Positions 37,742 to 48,513 of a stretch of DNA of 64,000 nucleotides are shown here, piece by piece. The notes beneath the pieces were generated by a model. It saw only the letters and a list, made by a program, of their open reading frames with translations. It searched no databases and was not told the origin of the DNA. This DNA is from Streptomyces sp. MMG1121. GTDB lineage: Bacteria > Actinomycetota > Actinomycetes > Streptomycetales > Streptomycetaceae. The number at the start of each line of letters is the position of its first letter. The first letter of the stretch is position 1. Location of the stretch: assembly GCF_001280015.1 (NCBI RefSeq), contig NZ_LGDV01000063.1, positions 79,523 to 143,522 of the forward strand, read 5' to 3'. The translations under genes were made by a program, and so were the position numbers.

Positions 37742-39471
37742 CCAGCACCGGCACCAACACAGGCATACGACTGCACGCGCCCGCCCCCGGCTGGGCCATC
37801 GACGCGGACGTGGTCGTCGTCGGCTCCGGAGTGGCCGGCCTGACCGCGGCCCTGCGCTGCGAGGCCGCCGGGCTCACGACGGTCGTCGTCACCAAGGCCC
37901 GCCTGGACGACGGTTCCACGCGCTGGGCGCAGGGCGGCATCGCCGCCGCCCTCGGCGAGGGCGACACCCCCGAGCAGCACCTCGGGGACACCCTGGTGGC
38001 CGGGGCGGGCCTGTGCGACGAGGAGGCCGTACGGATCCTCGTCACCGAAGGCCCCGACGCCGTACGGCGGCTCATCGACACCGGCGCCCACTTCGACGAG
38101 TCCTCCGAGGGCGAGCTGGACCTCACCCGCGAGGGCGGCCACCACCGGCGCCGCATCGCGCACGCGGGCGGCGACGCGACCGGCGCCGAGGTCTCCCGGG
38201 CCCTCGTGGAGGCCGTACGCGCGCGTGGGCTGCGCACCATCGAGAACGCGCTCGTGCTGGACCTGCTGACCGACGCCGACGGCCGTACGGCCGGTGTCAC
38301 CCTGCACGTGATGGGCGAGGGCCAGCACGACGGCGTGGGCGCCGTGCACGCCCCCGCCGTGGTCCTCGCGACCGGCGGCATGGGCCAGGTCTTCTCCGCG
38401 ACCACCAACCCGTCGGTGTCCACCGGCGACGGCGTGGCGCTGGCGCTGCGTGCGGGCGCCGAGATCTCCGACCTGGAGTTCGTGCAGTTCCACCCGACCG
38501 TGCTGTTCATCGGCGCGGACGCCGAAGGACAGCACCCGCTGGTCTCGGAGGCGGTGCGCGGCGAGGGCGCCCACCTGGTCGACGGCGACGGCGTGCGCTT
38601 CATGCTGGGCCAGCACGAACTGGCCGAGCTGGCGCCCCGGGACATCGTCGCCAAGGGCATCATGCGGCGCATGCGGGAGCAGGACGCCGAGCACATGTAC
38701 CTCGACGCCCGGCACTTCGGGGCCGCCATGTGGGAGCACCGCTTCCCGACCATCCTGGCCGCCTGCAGGGCCAACGGCATCGACCCCGTCACCGAGCCCA
38801 TCCCGATCGCCCCGGCCGCCCACTACGCCTCCGGAGGCGTGCGCACCGACGCCCGGGGCCGCACGACCGTGCCCGGCCTGTACGCGTGCGGCGAGGTCGC
38901 GTGCACCGGCGTGCACGGCGCGAACCGGCTCGCCTCCAACTCCCTGCTCGAAGGCCTCGTCTACGCCGAACGGATCGCGGCCGACATCGCCGCGGCCCAC
39001 GCGGAAAACGGCCTCCACGCGCGTGTGCCCGCGCCGGTCCCGCACCCCGACCGCCCCGCGCACCCGCTGCTCACCCCCGAGACCCGCTTCGCCATCCAGC
39101 GCGTCATGTCCATGGGCGCCGGTGTGCTGCGCTCGGAGGAGTCCCTCGCCCGGGCCGCCGAACAGCTCCAGCGGCTGCACACGGAGGCCCGCGACGCGCT
39201 CGAGGAGCACGGCAAGACCGCCGAGCCCGGCGTCGACACCTGGGAGGCCACCAACCTCCTGTGCGTCGCCCGCGTCCTGGTCGCGGCCGCCCGGCTGCGC
39301 GAGGAGACCCGCGGCTGCCACTGGCGCGAGGACCGTGCCGAGCGCGACGACACCCACTGGCGGCGCCACATCGTCGTACGGCTCAACCCGGACCGGTCCC
39401 TGGCCGTACGCACCACGGACACCGCAGACTTCCCCCCGACCCGGCACAACCAGCGCCCTCAGGAGCAGTGA
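37738..39471 (+). CDS. nadB: L-aspartate oxidase
   Basis: FAD enzyme oxidising aspartate to iminoaspartate, first step of de novo NAD synthesis. 577 aa; FAD-binding [18 protein letters not shown], the [13 protein letters not shown] substrate loop, [11 protein letters not shown], and [13 protein letters not shown] with [21 protein letters not shown] overlaps panC stop (GTGA). The next enzyme, quinolinate synthase NadA, is not in the window, so it must be elsewhere. Confidence 0.96.
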   Translation: MTSTGTNTGIRLHAPAPGWAIDADVVVVGSGVAGLTAALRCEAAGLTTVVVTKARLDDGSTRWAQGGIAAALGEGDTPEQHLGDTLVAGAGLCDEEAVRILVTEGPDAVRRLIDTGAHFDESSEGELDLTREGGHHRRRIAHAGGDATGAEVSRALVEAVRARGLRTIENALVLDLLTDADGRTAGVTLHVMGEGQHDGVGAVHAPAVVLATGGMGQVFSATTNPSVSTGDGVALALRAGAEISDLEFVQFHPTVLFIGADAEGQHPLVSEAVRGEGAHLVDGDGVRFMLGQHELAELAPRDIVAKGIMRRMREQDAEHMYLDARHFGAAMWEHRFPTILAACRANGIDPVTEPIPIAPAAHYASGGVRTDARGRTTVPGLYACGEVACTGVHGANRLASNSLLEGLVYAERIAADIAAAHAENGLHARVPAPVPHPDRPAHPLLTPETRFAIQRVMSMGAGVLRSEESLARAAEQLQRLHTEARDALEEHGKTAEPGVDTWEATNLLCVARVLVAAARLREETRGCHWREDRAERDDTHWRRHIVVRLNPDRSLAVRTTDTADFPPTRHNQRPQEQ

Positions 39472-39476
39472 CAGAC

Positions 39477-40454
39477 GTGAGCACCGACGACCTTCCCCTC
39501 GCCTCCGCCGGCGGCTGTGGCGACGACTGCGCCTGCGGCGCCGAGGGCGATCAGGAATACCTGGAGTGCGGGCTCGACCCCGCGCTCGCCGAGCTGCTGG
39601 CCGCCGCCGGGCTCGACCCGATCGAGGTCGAGGACGTCGCCAACGTCGCCATCCAGGAGGACCTGGACGGCGGCGTGGACGTGACGACCGTCGCGACCAT
39701 CCCCGAGGAGGCGGTGGCCACCGGCGACTTCACCGCGCGCGAGGCGGGCGTCGTGGCGGGCCTGCGGGTCGCCGAGGCCGTTCTCTCGGTGGTCTGCACG
39801 GACGAGTTCGAGGTCGAGCGGCACGTCGAGGACGGCGACCGGATCGAGGCCGGGCAGAAGCTGCTGTCCGTCACCACGCGCACGCGCGACCTGCTCACCG
39901 CCGAGCGCAGCGCGCTGAACATCCTGTGCCGCCTGTCCGGCATCGCGACGGCCACGCGTGCGTGGGCGGACGCCTTGGAGGGCACGAAGACCAAGGTCCG
40001 TGACACCCGCAAGACGACCCCCGGCCTGCGCTCGCTGGAGAAGTTCGGCGTCCGCTGCGGCGGGGGCGTCAACCACCGCATGTCGCTGTCCGACGCGGCC
40101 CTGGTGAAGGACAACCACGTGGTCGCCGCCGGTGGCGTCGCGCAGGCCTTCAAGGCCGTACGGGAGACCTTCCCGGACGTGCCGATCGAGGTCGAGGTCG
40201 ACACGCTGCACCAGCTGCGCGAGGTGGTCGAAGCCGGCGCCGACCTGATCCTGCTGGACAACTTCACGCCCGGCGAGTGCGCGGAGGCCGTCGGCATCGT
40301 CGGCGGCCGGGCCCTGCTGGAGGCCTCCGGCCGGCTGACGCTCGGCAACGCGCGCGCGTACGCCGACACCGGCGTGGACTTCCTGGCGGTCGGCGCCCTC
40401 ACCCACTCCTCGCCGATCCTGGACATCGGCCTGGACCTGCGCGAGGCGGAGTAA
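39477..40454 (+). CDS. nadC: Nicotinate-nucleotide pyrophosphorylase (quinolinate phosphoribosyltransferase)
   Basis: Converts quinolinate and PRPP to nicotinate mononucleotide. About 325 aa: EDVANVAIQEDLDGGVDVTT, RSALNILCRLSGIATATRAW, DTRKTTPGLRSLEKFGVRCGGGVNHRMSLSDAALVKDNH and DLILLDNFTP are all present. The N-terminus has a streptomycete-type cysteine cluster (GGCGDDCACGAEG) of unknown role. GTG 39477 with AGGAG 11 nt upstream is chosen; GTG 39468, overlapping the nadB stop, is an alternative. Confidence 0.95.
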   Translation: MSTDDLPLASAGGCGDDCACGAEGDQEYLECGLDPALAELLAAAGLDPIEVEDVANVAIQEDLDGGVDVTTVATIPEEAVATGDFTAREAGVVAGLRVAEAVLSVVCTDEFEVERHVEDGDRIEAGQKLLSVTTRTRDLLTAERSALNILCRLSGIATATRAWADALEGTKTKVRDTRKTTPGLRSLEKFGVRCGGGVNHRMSLSDAALVKDNHVVAAGGVAQAFKAVRETFPDVPIEVEVDTLHQLREVVEAGADLILLDNFTPGECAEAVGIVGGRALLEASGRLTLGNARAYADTGVDFLAVGALTHSSPILDIGLDLREAE

Positions 40455-40459
40455 CGGCC

Positions 40460-41257
40460 ATGCTGCTCACGATCGACGTCGGCAACACCCACACCGTCCT
40501 CGGCCTGTTCGACGGCGAGGACATCGTCGAGCACTGGCGCATCTCCACGGACGCGCGCCGCACGGCGGACGAGCTGGCGGTGCTGCTCCAGGGCCTGATG
40601 GGCATGCACCCGCTGCTCGGCGACGAGCTGGGCGACGGCATCGACGGCATCGCGATCTGCGCCACCGTCCCGTCGGTGCTGCACGAACTGCGCGAGGTCA
40701 CCCGCAGGTACTACGGCGACGTACCCGCGGTGCTGGTCGAGCCGGGCGTGAAGACCGGCGTGCCGATCCTCACCGACAACCCCAAGGAGGTCGGCGCCGA
40801 CCGGATCATCAACGCGGTCGCGGCCGTCGAGCTGTACGGCGGCCCGGCGATCGTCGTCGACTTCGGTACGGCGACCACGTTCGACGCGGTCTCCGCGCGC
40901 GGGGAGTACGTCGGCGGGGTCATCGCGCCCGGCATCGAGATCTCCGTGGAGGCGCTCGGCGTCAAGGGCGCGCAGCTGCGGAAGATCGAGGTGGCCCGGC
41001 CGCGCAGCGTGATCGGCAAGAACACGGTGGAGGCGATGCAGGCCGGCATCGTCTACGGCTTCGCCGGGCAGGTCGACGGGGTGGTGAGCCGGATGGCCCG
41101 GGAGCTGGCCGACGACCCCGACGACGTCACGGTGATCGCCACGGGCGGGCTCGCGCCGATGGTGCTGGGGGAGTCCTCGGTGATCGACGAGCACCAGCCG
41201 TGGCTGACGCTGATAGGGCTGCGCCTGGTCTACGAGCGGAACGTGTCCCGGCTGTGA
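40460..41257 (+). CDS. coaX: Type III pantothenate kinase
   Basis: First committed step of CoA synthesis, phosphorylating pantothenate. 265 aa; ASKHA-fold motifs MLLTIDVGNTHTVLGLF (phosphate-1), GADRIINAVAA, and VVDFGTATTFDAV (phosphate-2), with GGVIAPGI. Lies 5 bp after nadC, closing the operon, and is followed by a strong terminator. Links PanC product to CoA. Confidence 0.96.
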   Translation: MLLTIDVGNTHTVLGLFDGEDIVEHWRISTDARRTADELAVLLQGLMGMHPLLGDELGDGIDGIAICATVPSVLHELREVTRRYYGDVPAVLVEPGVKTGVPILTDNPKEVGADRIINAVAAVELYGGPAIVVDFGTATTFDAVSARGEYVGGVIAPGIEISVEALGVKGAQLRKIEVARPRSVIGKNTVEAMQAGIVYGFAGQVDGVVSRMARELADDPDDVTVIATGGLAPMVLGESSVIDEHQPWLTLIGLRLVYERNVSRL

Positions 41258-41261
41258 GCGG

Positions 41262-41291
41262 ACCGGCGCCCTCTTCGGGGGCGCCGGTTTT
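41262..41291 (+). terminator. Rho-independent terminator after coaX
   Basis: A 10-bp GC stem (41262-41271 with 41279-41288) is followed by TTTT, 4 bp after the coaX stop. Marks the end of the pan/nad/coaX operon. Confidence 0.85.
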
Positions 41292-41408
41292 CTGTTCCCG
41301 GGCTGCAGACAGCCGCAGGTGACACCGGTCGAGGGAAACCGGGAGCGACACGCGGCGACACAGCATTCCGGTCCATCACTTTTGTCCGATTAGCGGTAGC
41401 GTCGCCGC

Positions 41409-42086
41409 ATGCCCACGCCATACGGATCCCGCGGCGGCATGGCGTTCGGCGTGGAGGAGCTCCGTGTGCTCCGCCGCGCCCTCGCCCTCGCCCTTCACCC
41501 CGGTCCCGCCTCTGCCGGGGACGTCCAGGACTGTTTCCGGCTCGCCGAGTCGCTCGACGAGGCGATGTGCGAGGGGGCCAGACTGCGCGCGTTCCTGGTG
41601 GCCGACCTCGGCCGGTACCGGGCGGCGCTGCCGGGCACGGCCGCCGGGTACCTCACCATCCTGGAGGAGGCGCTGGGCGCCGGGCACCGGCCGACCGCGG
41701 ATGATCTCGCCGCGCTGCGGGCGCTGCGCGGCAATCCCGTGGCGGCCGCGCTGCTGGACCGCTGCCAGGCGCTGGCCGAGCAGGACGTACGGGCCCGGTT
41801 CGCACAGGGCGCCCGGACCGTGCCCGCTCCCGCCGTACCGCCCGCACGGACCCGCCTGCTGGCCCTTCCCGGCGGTGCGGGCGAGCCCGTGGTCCAGGAG
41901 GCCGAGGAGCCCGCGAAACCGGCGGAGAAGCCCGCACAGAAGCCCGGGCCGACCCCTGCGGAGCGACCCGCACCCGAGCCGACGGCACCGAAGCGGCCCA
42001 TCCCGACGCCGGGGGAGGTCTTCCCGCGCCGCAAACCGGCCCCGCCGACGGAGGCCGCCGAGCCCCGCCAACTGGCCGCCGGCTGA
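41409..42086 (+). CDS. Hypothetical protein with helical N-domain and proline-rich tail
   Basis: 225 aa. Residues 10-125 are predicted alpha-helical (FGVEELRVLRRALALALHPG, EEALGAGHRPTADDLAALRALRGNPVAAALLDRC); the remainder is Pro/Ala/Lys-rich and disordered. No membrane segment. ATG is preceded by TAGCGT ending 6 nt upstream, so a leaderless mRNA is likely. I do not recognise the family; it is not similar to its neighbours. Confidence 0.75.
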   Translation: MPTPYGSRGGMAFGVEELRVLRRALALALHPGPASAGDVQDCFRLAESLDEAMCEGARLRAFLVADLGRYRAALPGTAAGYLTILEEALGAGHRPTADDLAALRALRGNPVAAALLDRCQALAEQDVRARFAQGARTVPAPAVPPARTRLLALPGGAGEPVVQEAEEPAKPAEKPAQKPGPTPAERPAPEPTAPKRPIPTPGEVFPRRKPAPPTEAAEPRQLAAG

Positions 42087-42096
42087 TCCCGCATCT

Positions 42097-42142
42097 TTCG
42101 CCGGACCGCCCGTGCGGACTTCGCCGGACCGCCCGTGCGGAC
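42097..42142. repeat. Tandem 23-bp direct repeat
   Basis: Two exact 23-bp copies (42097-42119, 42120-42142), starting TTCGCCGGACCG, followed by a 7-base partial third. Located in the 204-bp gap between two small genes, which otherwise holds no gene. Confidence 0.85.
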
Positions 42143-42290
42143 TTCGCCGCCGGGTGGTGCGGCCGTCATCCCCTCCGGCGTGCCCTCCCCGGCGGCTGCT
42201 TGCGGAGGTGTCGGCGCAGGTCGGGCCACCGGCCGGGGGCTTCGTGCACCCCGCCCCTTTCGCCCGTTCCCGCGTGGCTACTCTGGAGGC

Positions 42291-42470
42291 ATGGACTACG
42301 TCTCCGCGCTCGTGCCTCCGGTCGTGATGGCCGTGTTCTTCGTCGGTCTGGTCAGGGTGATCGTGAAGACCCAGGGCGGGGCCGCCAAGGCCAAGGAGGA
42401 CGCGGCCGTCGACGCCGCCCTCGCGCGCGCGGAGGGTGCGCGGCAGGCCTCGGTCGGCAGCGACGCCTGA
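42291..42470 (+). CDS. Small single-pass membrane protein
   Basis: 59 aa with one N-terminal transmembrane helix (residues about 4-24, VSALVPPVVMAVFFVGLVRVI) and an Ala/charged cytoplasmic tail. GGAGG is too close (1 nt) to serve the ATG, whereas TACTCT ends 6 nt upstream, so leaderless initiation is more likely. Function unknown. Confidence 0.75.
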   Translation: MDYVSALVPPVVMAVFFVGLVRVIVKTQGGAAKAKEDAAVDAALARAEGARQASVGSDA

Positions 42471-42552
42471 GCCGCCCGAGTCCTTCACCCGCCCATGCCG
42501 CGCCCGTCCTCACGGCCGACGGCGCGCCCGGGCGCGGCATCGCCTTTCCCTC

Positions 42553-42602
42553 GGCGTACGACTCCCGCATCGCGGTGCGGCTTCGAGTCGTACGCCCTTT
42601 TT
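42553..42602 (+). terminator. Strong terminator with nested hairpin and T run
   Basis: GGCGTACGACTC (42553-42564) pairs with GAGTCGTACGCC (42585-42596), enclosing a small CCGCA/TGCGG hairpin, followed by CTTTTT. Confidence 0.85.
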
Positions 42603-42671
42603 GTTCGCATTCGCAGTCTTAGTGCACGTCCGGCACGTCATTGTCCGGATCTCCCACTATTGTTCTGAGCT

Positions 42672-43112
42672 GTGCCTCGCCCATTGGGAGAACTCGAAGA
42701 CGCGGTCATGACGCGGGTGTGGAAGTGGAACCGCCCGGTGACCGTTCGAGAAGTCCTGGAAGACCTCCAGCAGGAACGCTCGATCGCGTACACCACCGTG
42801 ATGACCGTTTTGGACAATCTCCATCAGAAGGGCTGGGTGCGCCGGGAGGCGGAAGGGCGGGCCTATCGATATGAGGCCGTCTCGACGCGAGCCGCGTACG
42901 CCGCCGCCTTGATGAACGATGCGTGGTCGCAGAGTGACAACCCGGCCGCCGCTCTCGTCGCCTTCTTCGGGATGATGAGCGACGAACAGCGCCAGGCCCT
43001 CCGTGACGCCGTACGCATCGTCCAGGGGCCGGAAACCCAGGAAGCTCCCGAAGCCGCCGAACCGCGCCAAGAGGAGAACCCCGGCTCGGCACAGGACGCG
43101 GCCGGGCGATAG
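42672..43112 (+). CDS. BlaI/MecI/CopY-family transcriptional repressor
   Basis: 146 aa. Winged-helix of the Penicillinase_R family: LGELEDAVMTRVWKWNRPVTVREVLEDL, then IAYTTVMTVLDNLHQKGWVRREAEGRAYRYEAV. The C-terminal helix supports dimerisation. No BlaR-type M56 protease sensor gene is adjacent, so the ligand or protease is not evident; some actinobacterial members act with cell-wall or respiratory genes. GTG start; promoter sequence unclear. Confidence 0.9.
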   Translation: MPRPLGELEDAVMTRVWKWNRPVTVREVLEDLQQERSIAYTTVMTVLDNLHQKGWVRREAEGRAYRYEAVSTRAAYAAALMNDAWSQSDNPAAALVAFFGMMSDEQRQALRDAVRIVQGPETQEAPEAAEPRQEENPGSAQDAAGR

Positions 43113-43121
43113 CGTCCGCTC

Positions 43122-43655
43122 ATGTCAGCAGAGCACCCCGAAGTCTCCGCAAAAGCCATCACCGTCCGGCGGGCGCGGACCAGCGATGTCCCGGCCGTAC
43201 GTCACCTCCTCGACGCCTACGTGCGCGACCGGATCCTGCTCGACAAAGCCACGGTCACGCTTTACGAGGACATCCAGGAGTTCTGGGTCGCGGAACGCGA
43301 CGACAACGCCGAGGTGGTCGGCTGCGGTGCGCTGCACGTCATGTGGGAGGACCTCGCGGAAGTCCGCACTCTCGGGGTGAAGCCCGGCCTCAAGGGCGCC
43401 GGCGTCGGTCATCAGTTGCTGGAGAAGTTGCTGGAGACCGCACGCTGGCTCGGCGTTCGCCGCGTTTTCTGCCTGACCTTCGAAGTCGACTTCTTCGGGA
43501 AGCACGGCTTCGTGGAGATCGGGGAGACGCCCGTCGACACCGATGTCTACGCGGAGCTGTTGCGTTCCTATGACGAGGGCGTCGCGGAGTTCCTCGGTCT
43601 CGAACGAGTGAAACCGAACACCTTGGGCAACAGTCGGATGCTTCTGCATCTGTGA
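43122..43655 (+). CDS. argA: Short N-acetylglutamate synthase-like GNAT acetyltransferase
   Basis: 177 aa, matching the short actinobacterial N-acetylglutamate synthase type (like M. tuberculosis Rv2747). Acetyl-CoA loop VKPGLKGAGVGHQLLEKLLETARWLGVRRVFCLT and downstream FFGKHGFVEIG. It would supply the first step of arginine synthesis. It begins 9 bp after the BlaI-like gene, so both may be cotranscribed. The specific substrate is inferred from family similarity. Confidence 0.85.
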   Translation: MSAEHPEVSAKAITVRRARTSDVPAVRHLLDAYVRDRILLDKATVTLYEDIQEFWVAERDDNAEVVGCGALHVMWEDLAEVRTLGVKPGLKGAGVGHQLLEKLLETARWLGVRRVFCLTFEVDFFGKHGFVEIGETPVDTDVYAELLRSYDEGVAEFLGLERVKPNTLGNSRMLLHL

Positions 43656-43857
43656 TCGTCATTGCCCAGGTGGCTATGTCCGAAACGCGCATGTTTCCGG
43701 GCGGAGGTGGTCCACCGGCCCTCTCCCAGGGGTTTGTGTTTTTCCGGCAAAAGCGGTTTGCTTTCCGACGTACTGCAGTACTGCATATAACAGGGGCGGC
43801 GAAACGGCGGACGCCGCACACCCCTGGTCCTCAACGTTATCGATGAAAGGAAATCCG

Positions 43858-44193
43858 GTGGCACAGAAGGTTCAGGTCCTTCTTGTCGACGACCTCGACG
43901 GCGGCGAGGCGGACGAGACCGTGACGTTCGCGCTGGACGGCAAGACGTACGAGATCGATCTCACGACCATCAATGCGGACAAGCTGCGTGGTCTTCTCGA
44001 GCCCTATGTGAAGGGCGGGCGTCGTACCGGAGGCCGTGCCTCTGGTGGACGTGGAAAGGCGCGTGCCGCTTCCGGTGGCAACCAGGACACCGCGGCGATC
44101 CGCGCCTGGGCCAAGGAGAGCGGTTACGAGGTCAACGACCGCGGTCGTGTTCCCGCGTCCATTCGCGAGGCTTACGAGAAGGCCAACGGCTGA
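43858..44193 (+). CDS. lsr2: Lsr2 nucleoid-associated xenogeneic silencer
   Basis: 111-aa DNA-binding and bridging protein that silences AT-rich acquired DNA. N-terminal dimerisation domain (AQKVQVLLVDDLDGGEADETVTFALDGKTYEIDL), a Gly/Arg linker (about 53-72) and C-terminal domain with the AT-hook-like R95-G-R97 (NDRGRVPASI). GTG 43858 has AAAGGA 7 nt upstream. The 202-bp upstream region is relatively AT-rich (CATATAAC, TTTGCTTTCC), consistent with autoregulation. Confidence 0.96.
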   Translation: MAQKVQVLLVDDLDGGEADETVTFALDGKTYEIDLTTINADKLRGLLEPYVKGGRRTGGRASGGRGKARAASGGNQDTAAIRAWAKESGYEVNDRGRVPASIREAYEKANG

Positions 44194-45002
44194 TCCCGCC
44201 AAAAGGCGGGCGACGGCCCGGCGCACGCGCGCCGCAGCCGGATCCGGTGACACCACGCTGCCACCGTGTCCACCAGTCGCACGAGATCGGGGGCGCTCCC
44301 CTCGCGCCCCACGGCCGACAGTGCCGGCAGCGAGGCCTCGACCTCGCATCCCGGCCTGGGGGGCCGCAGCCATACGGCGGCCCCCCGTACGGAAACAGAA
44401 CCGGAACCAGTCTCCGGCGGAGATTCCGGCCCGGATTCCGGCGGAGCCAGTAGAGATTCCGGCGCAGATACGGCCCCCTGTTCCGGCGGCGCCGGTGCCT
44501 CCAGCACATCGCCCGCGCCCAGGGCCCGCAGGTCGAGCGTGACGGCGCTCCACTCCAGCCAGTCCAGCAGCCCGGGCAGCTCCTCCGCGCTGCCCGCGGC
44601 CATCAGCAGTTCCATCCGGTCGCCCCGCAGGGCCACCGGAGAGCCCGGCGCGAGATGCCGGAGCGCCCCCGCGCCCGCCTCGGCCGGCACGTCCAGGACG
44701 TCGAAGCGCACTCCGGCCAGCAGCCGCAGCGGCCGTCCGGGCACTGTCGTCCACCCCAGATCGTTCTCGTACCAGTGGCGGGCCCGCGCATCCGGGCCGG
44801 CCGCAGGAGCGCAGGGCTCCGGTTCCGGATCGAGAGGCCGACGGGGAAAGGGGACCGTATGGACGGCAAGAGCATGTGCCGTAATGCCAGGGAGCCCCGT
44901 GGGCTCCGTGGGTTCCGTGGGCGTCGTGCGTTTCATGGGCTTCGTGGGAGTCGTGCGGTTCGCGTGAGCAACCGCTCGGTTCTCGGGGGCCGGGCCAGCC
45001 AT
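44172..45002 (-). CDS. Prim-Pol-related protein of unknown function
   Basis: About 276 aa from ATG 45002 (start uncertain; ATG 44934 or a TTG near 45023 possible). The segment RFDVLDVPAEAGAGAL, followed by a helix-strand core and GAAVWLRPPRPGCEVEASLP, resembles the short streptomycete proteins annotated as DNA primase/polymerase N-terminal (Prim-Pol-like), but the catalytic acids are not obvious. An N-terminal Thr/Pro repeat (TTPTKPMKRTTPTEPTEPTG) and a Pro/Glu/Ser stretch are low complexity. The stop lies inside the last 22 bp of lsr2, so the two genes overlap convergently. Confidence 0.6.
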   Translation of the reverse strand: MAGPAPENRAVAHANRTTPTKPMKRTTPTEPTEPTGLPGITAHALAVHTVPFPRRPLDPEPEPCAPAAGPDARARHWYENDLGWTTVPGRPLRLLAGVRFDVLDVPAEAGAGALRHLAPGSPVALRGDRMELLMAAGSAEELPGLLDWLEWSAVTLDLRALGAGDVLEAPAPPEQGAVSAPESLLAPPESGPESPPETGSGSVSVRGAAVWLRPPRPGCEVEASLPALSAVGREGSAPDLVRLVDTVAAWCHRIRLRRACAGPSPAFWRDQPLAFS

Positions 45003-45108
45003 GCCAACTGCAACCGGCAAAACATCTCCAGAGTTACGCTGAGTGCCCTCCCGATTGCGCGCAGTACCGGAAAAGGGGGCGCGTGGGGGTCCGGGGAGGC
45101 GCGAGGTT

Positions 45109-45122
45109 GTTCGCCCATAGCG
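45109..45122 (+). promoter_or_regulatory. ClgR-like box 1
   Basis: GTTCGCC-N4-GCG, 311 bp before the clpC start. In Streptomyces, ClgR activates clp genes through GTTCGC-type boxes; assignment here is by motif and context. Confidence 0.5.
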
Positions 45123-45214
45123 GAGGGAACGGGCGCGCGCGGCATGGAGTGTCCGTGCCCGCGGGTAAGACATGCCTAGTGGGAGGGGGCGACACGCAGG
45201 ACGGGCCGTCTCAC

Positions 45215-45228
45215 GTTCGCCATCGGCG
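45215..45228 (+). promoter_or_regulatory. ClgR-like box 2
   Basis: GTTCGCC-N4-GCG, with the same spacing as the first box 106 bp upstream. The repeated architecture strengthens both assignments. Confidence 0.55.
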
Positions 45229-45432
45229 TACTGGCGAGTGGGGTAACTGCCTGGCCTGCGGGAACATCGTCTCGCACCATCAGGTTGGAGCAGATGTCGG
45301 CGTTCGGGGTCAGGAGGCCAAGGACGGTGTCGGCAGTTGGAATGAGCGGTCCCCGCTTGCGGGACTAAGCTGCGGAAGGACAGGGAGGGGAAGTTCCCCC
45401 CACTGCCTGACCGCTCTGAGGAGCGATTAACG

Positions 45433-47958
<2,526 letters not shown>

Positions 47959-47981
47959 GCCTCCGGCGAACGGGCCGACTT

Positions 47982-48017
47982 GAAAGGGGCCGGTGCTCTC
48001 GGGCACCGGCCCCTTTC
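47982..48017 (+). terminator. clpC terminator
   Basis: Perfect 15-bp stem (47982-47996 with 48003-48017), loop TCTCGG, ending CCCTTTC, 24 bp after the clpC stop. Just beyond it, about 20 bp (GGGCCTCTTCAGAAGAAGTC) repeats with three changes at 48028-48047 and 48048-48067. Confidence 0.85.
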
Positions 48018-48055
48018 GGCATCCGGCGGGCCTCTTCAGAAGAAGTCGGGCCTTT

Positions 48056-48508
48056 TCAGAAGAAATACGGATGATTCGGCGGCACCATCACGTCGGCGGC
48101 CGCGAACTGGGCCGCGTACACGGCTGCGTCCAGGGACTCGGCCTGCTTCGCGTACAGCCCGGAGGCCAGCACCCGGTGCTCCCAGCCGCTCGGCTGCGAC
48201 CCGGCGAGCGGGCGGCCGACGGCGCCGGGGAACCTCGCCGGGTCGGGGAGTCGTTCGCCGTGCCGGGTGAGGGTGCGCAGCGGAAGGACGATCGGGATGC
48301 GACCGGCGAGACGGGCCGTCCGGCCGCTCGGCCCGGCCGCGGCCGACGCGGCGAGCCACTGGATCAGCGTGGTGTTCCCCGAGCCCGCGACGCCCCGCAG
48401 CAGCACCCGGTCATGGCCGGCCAGCGCCTCGTCGGCGGGCGCGGTGACCGGGACGGCGGGTGCCGTCCCGGACGCGGGCCCGGGCGGCCCGTCGCCGCGG
48501 GTCCGCGT
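48056..48508 (-). pseudogene. Decayed NACHT-NTPase fragment
   Basis: Reading leftward from about 48508, the frame carries NACHT-type sequence: LAGHDRVLLRGVAGSGNTT (Walker A), IQWLAA, RIPIVLPLRTL and LPDPARFPGAVGRPLAGSQPSGWEHRVLASGL. The Walker A lysine is replaced by Asn (GSGNTT). There is no plausible start codon upstream, and after RVLASGL the expected Walker B block is missing, replaced by unrelated sequence ending NHPYFF. It therefore looks like a deletion remnant of a STAND/NACHT immune-type gene. Stop at 48056. Confidence 0.7.
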
Positions 48509-48513
48509 CGACG

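Larger units (their letters stand above)
45003..45432. other. 430-bp gene-free region upstream of clpC
   Basis: No convincing gene is seen. It holds two ClgR-like boxes and a short GTCCC/GGGAC inverted repeat (about 45348-45366) followed by TAAGCT, a possible -10, and then the clpC leader of about 55 nt with GAGGAG before the start codon. Confidence 0.6.

Noticed and set aside
45083..45430. A 115-codon frame in the clpC upstream region
   Set aside because: Composition is not coding-like, no ribosome-binding site is evident, and it overlaps the candidate ClgR boxes and promoter.
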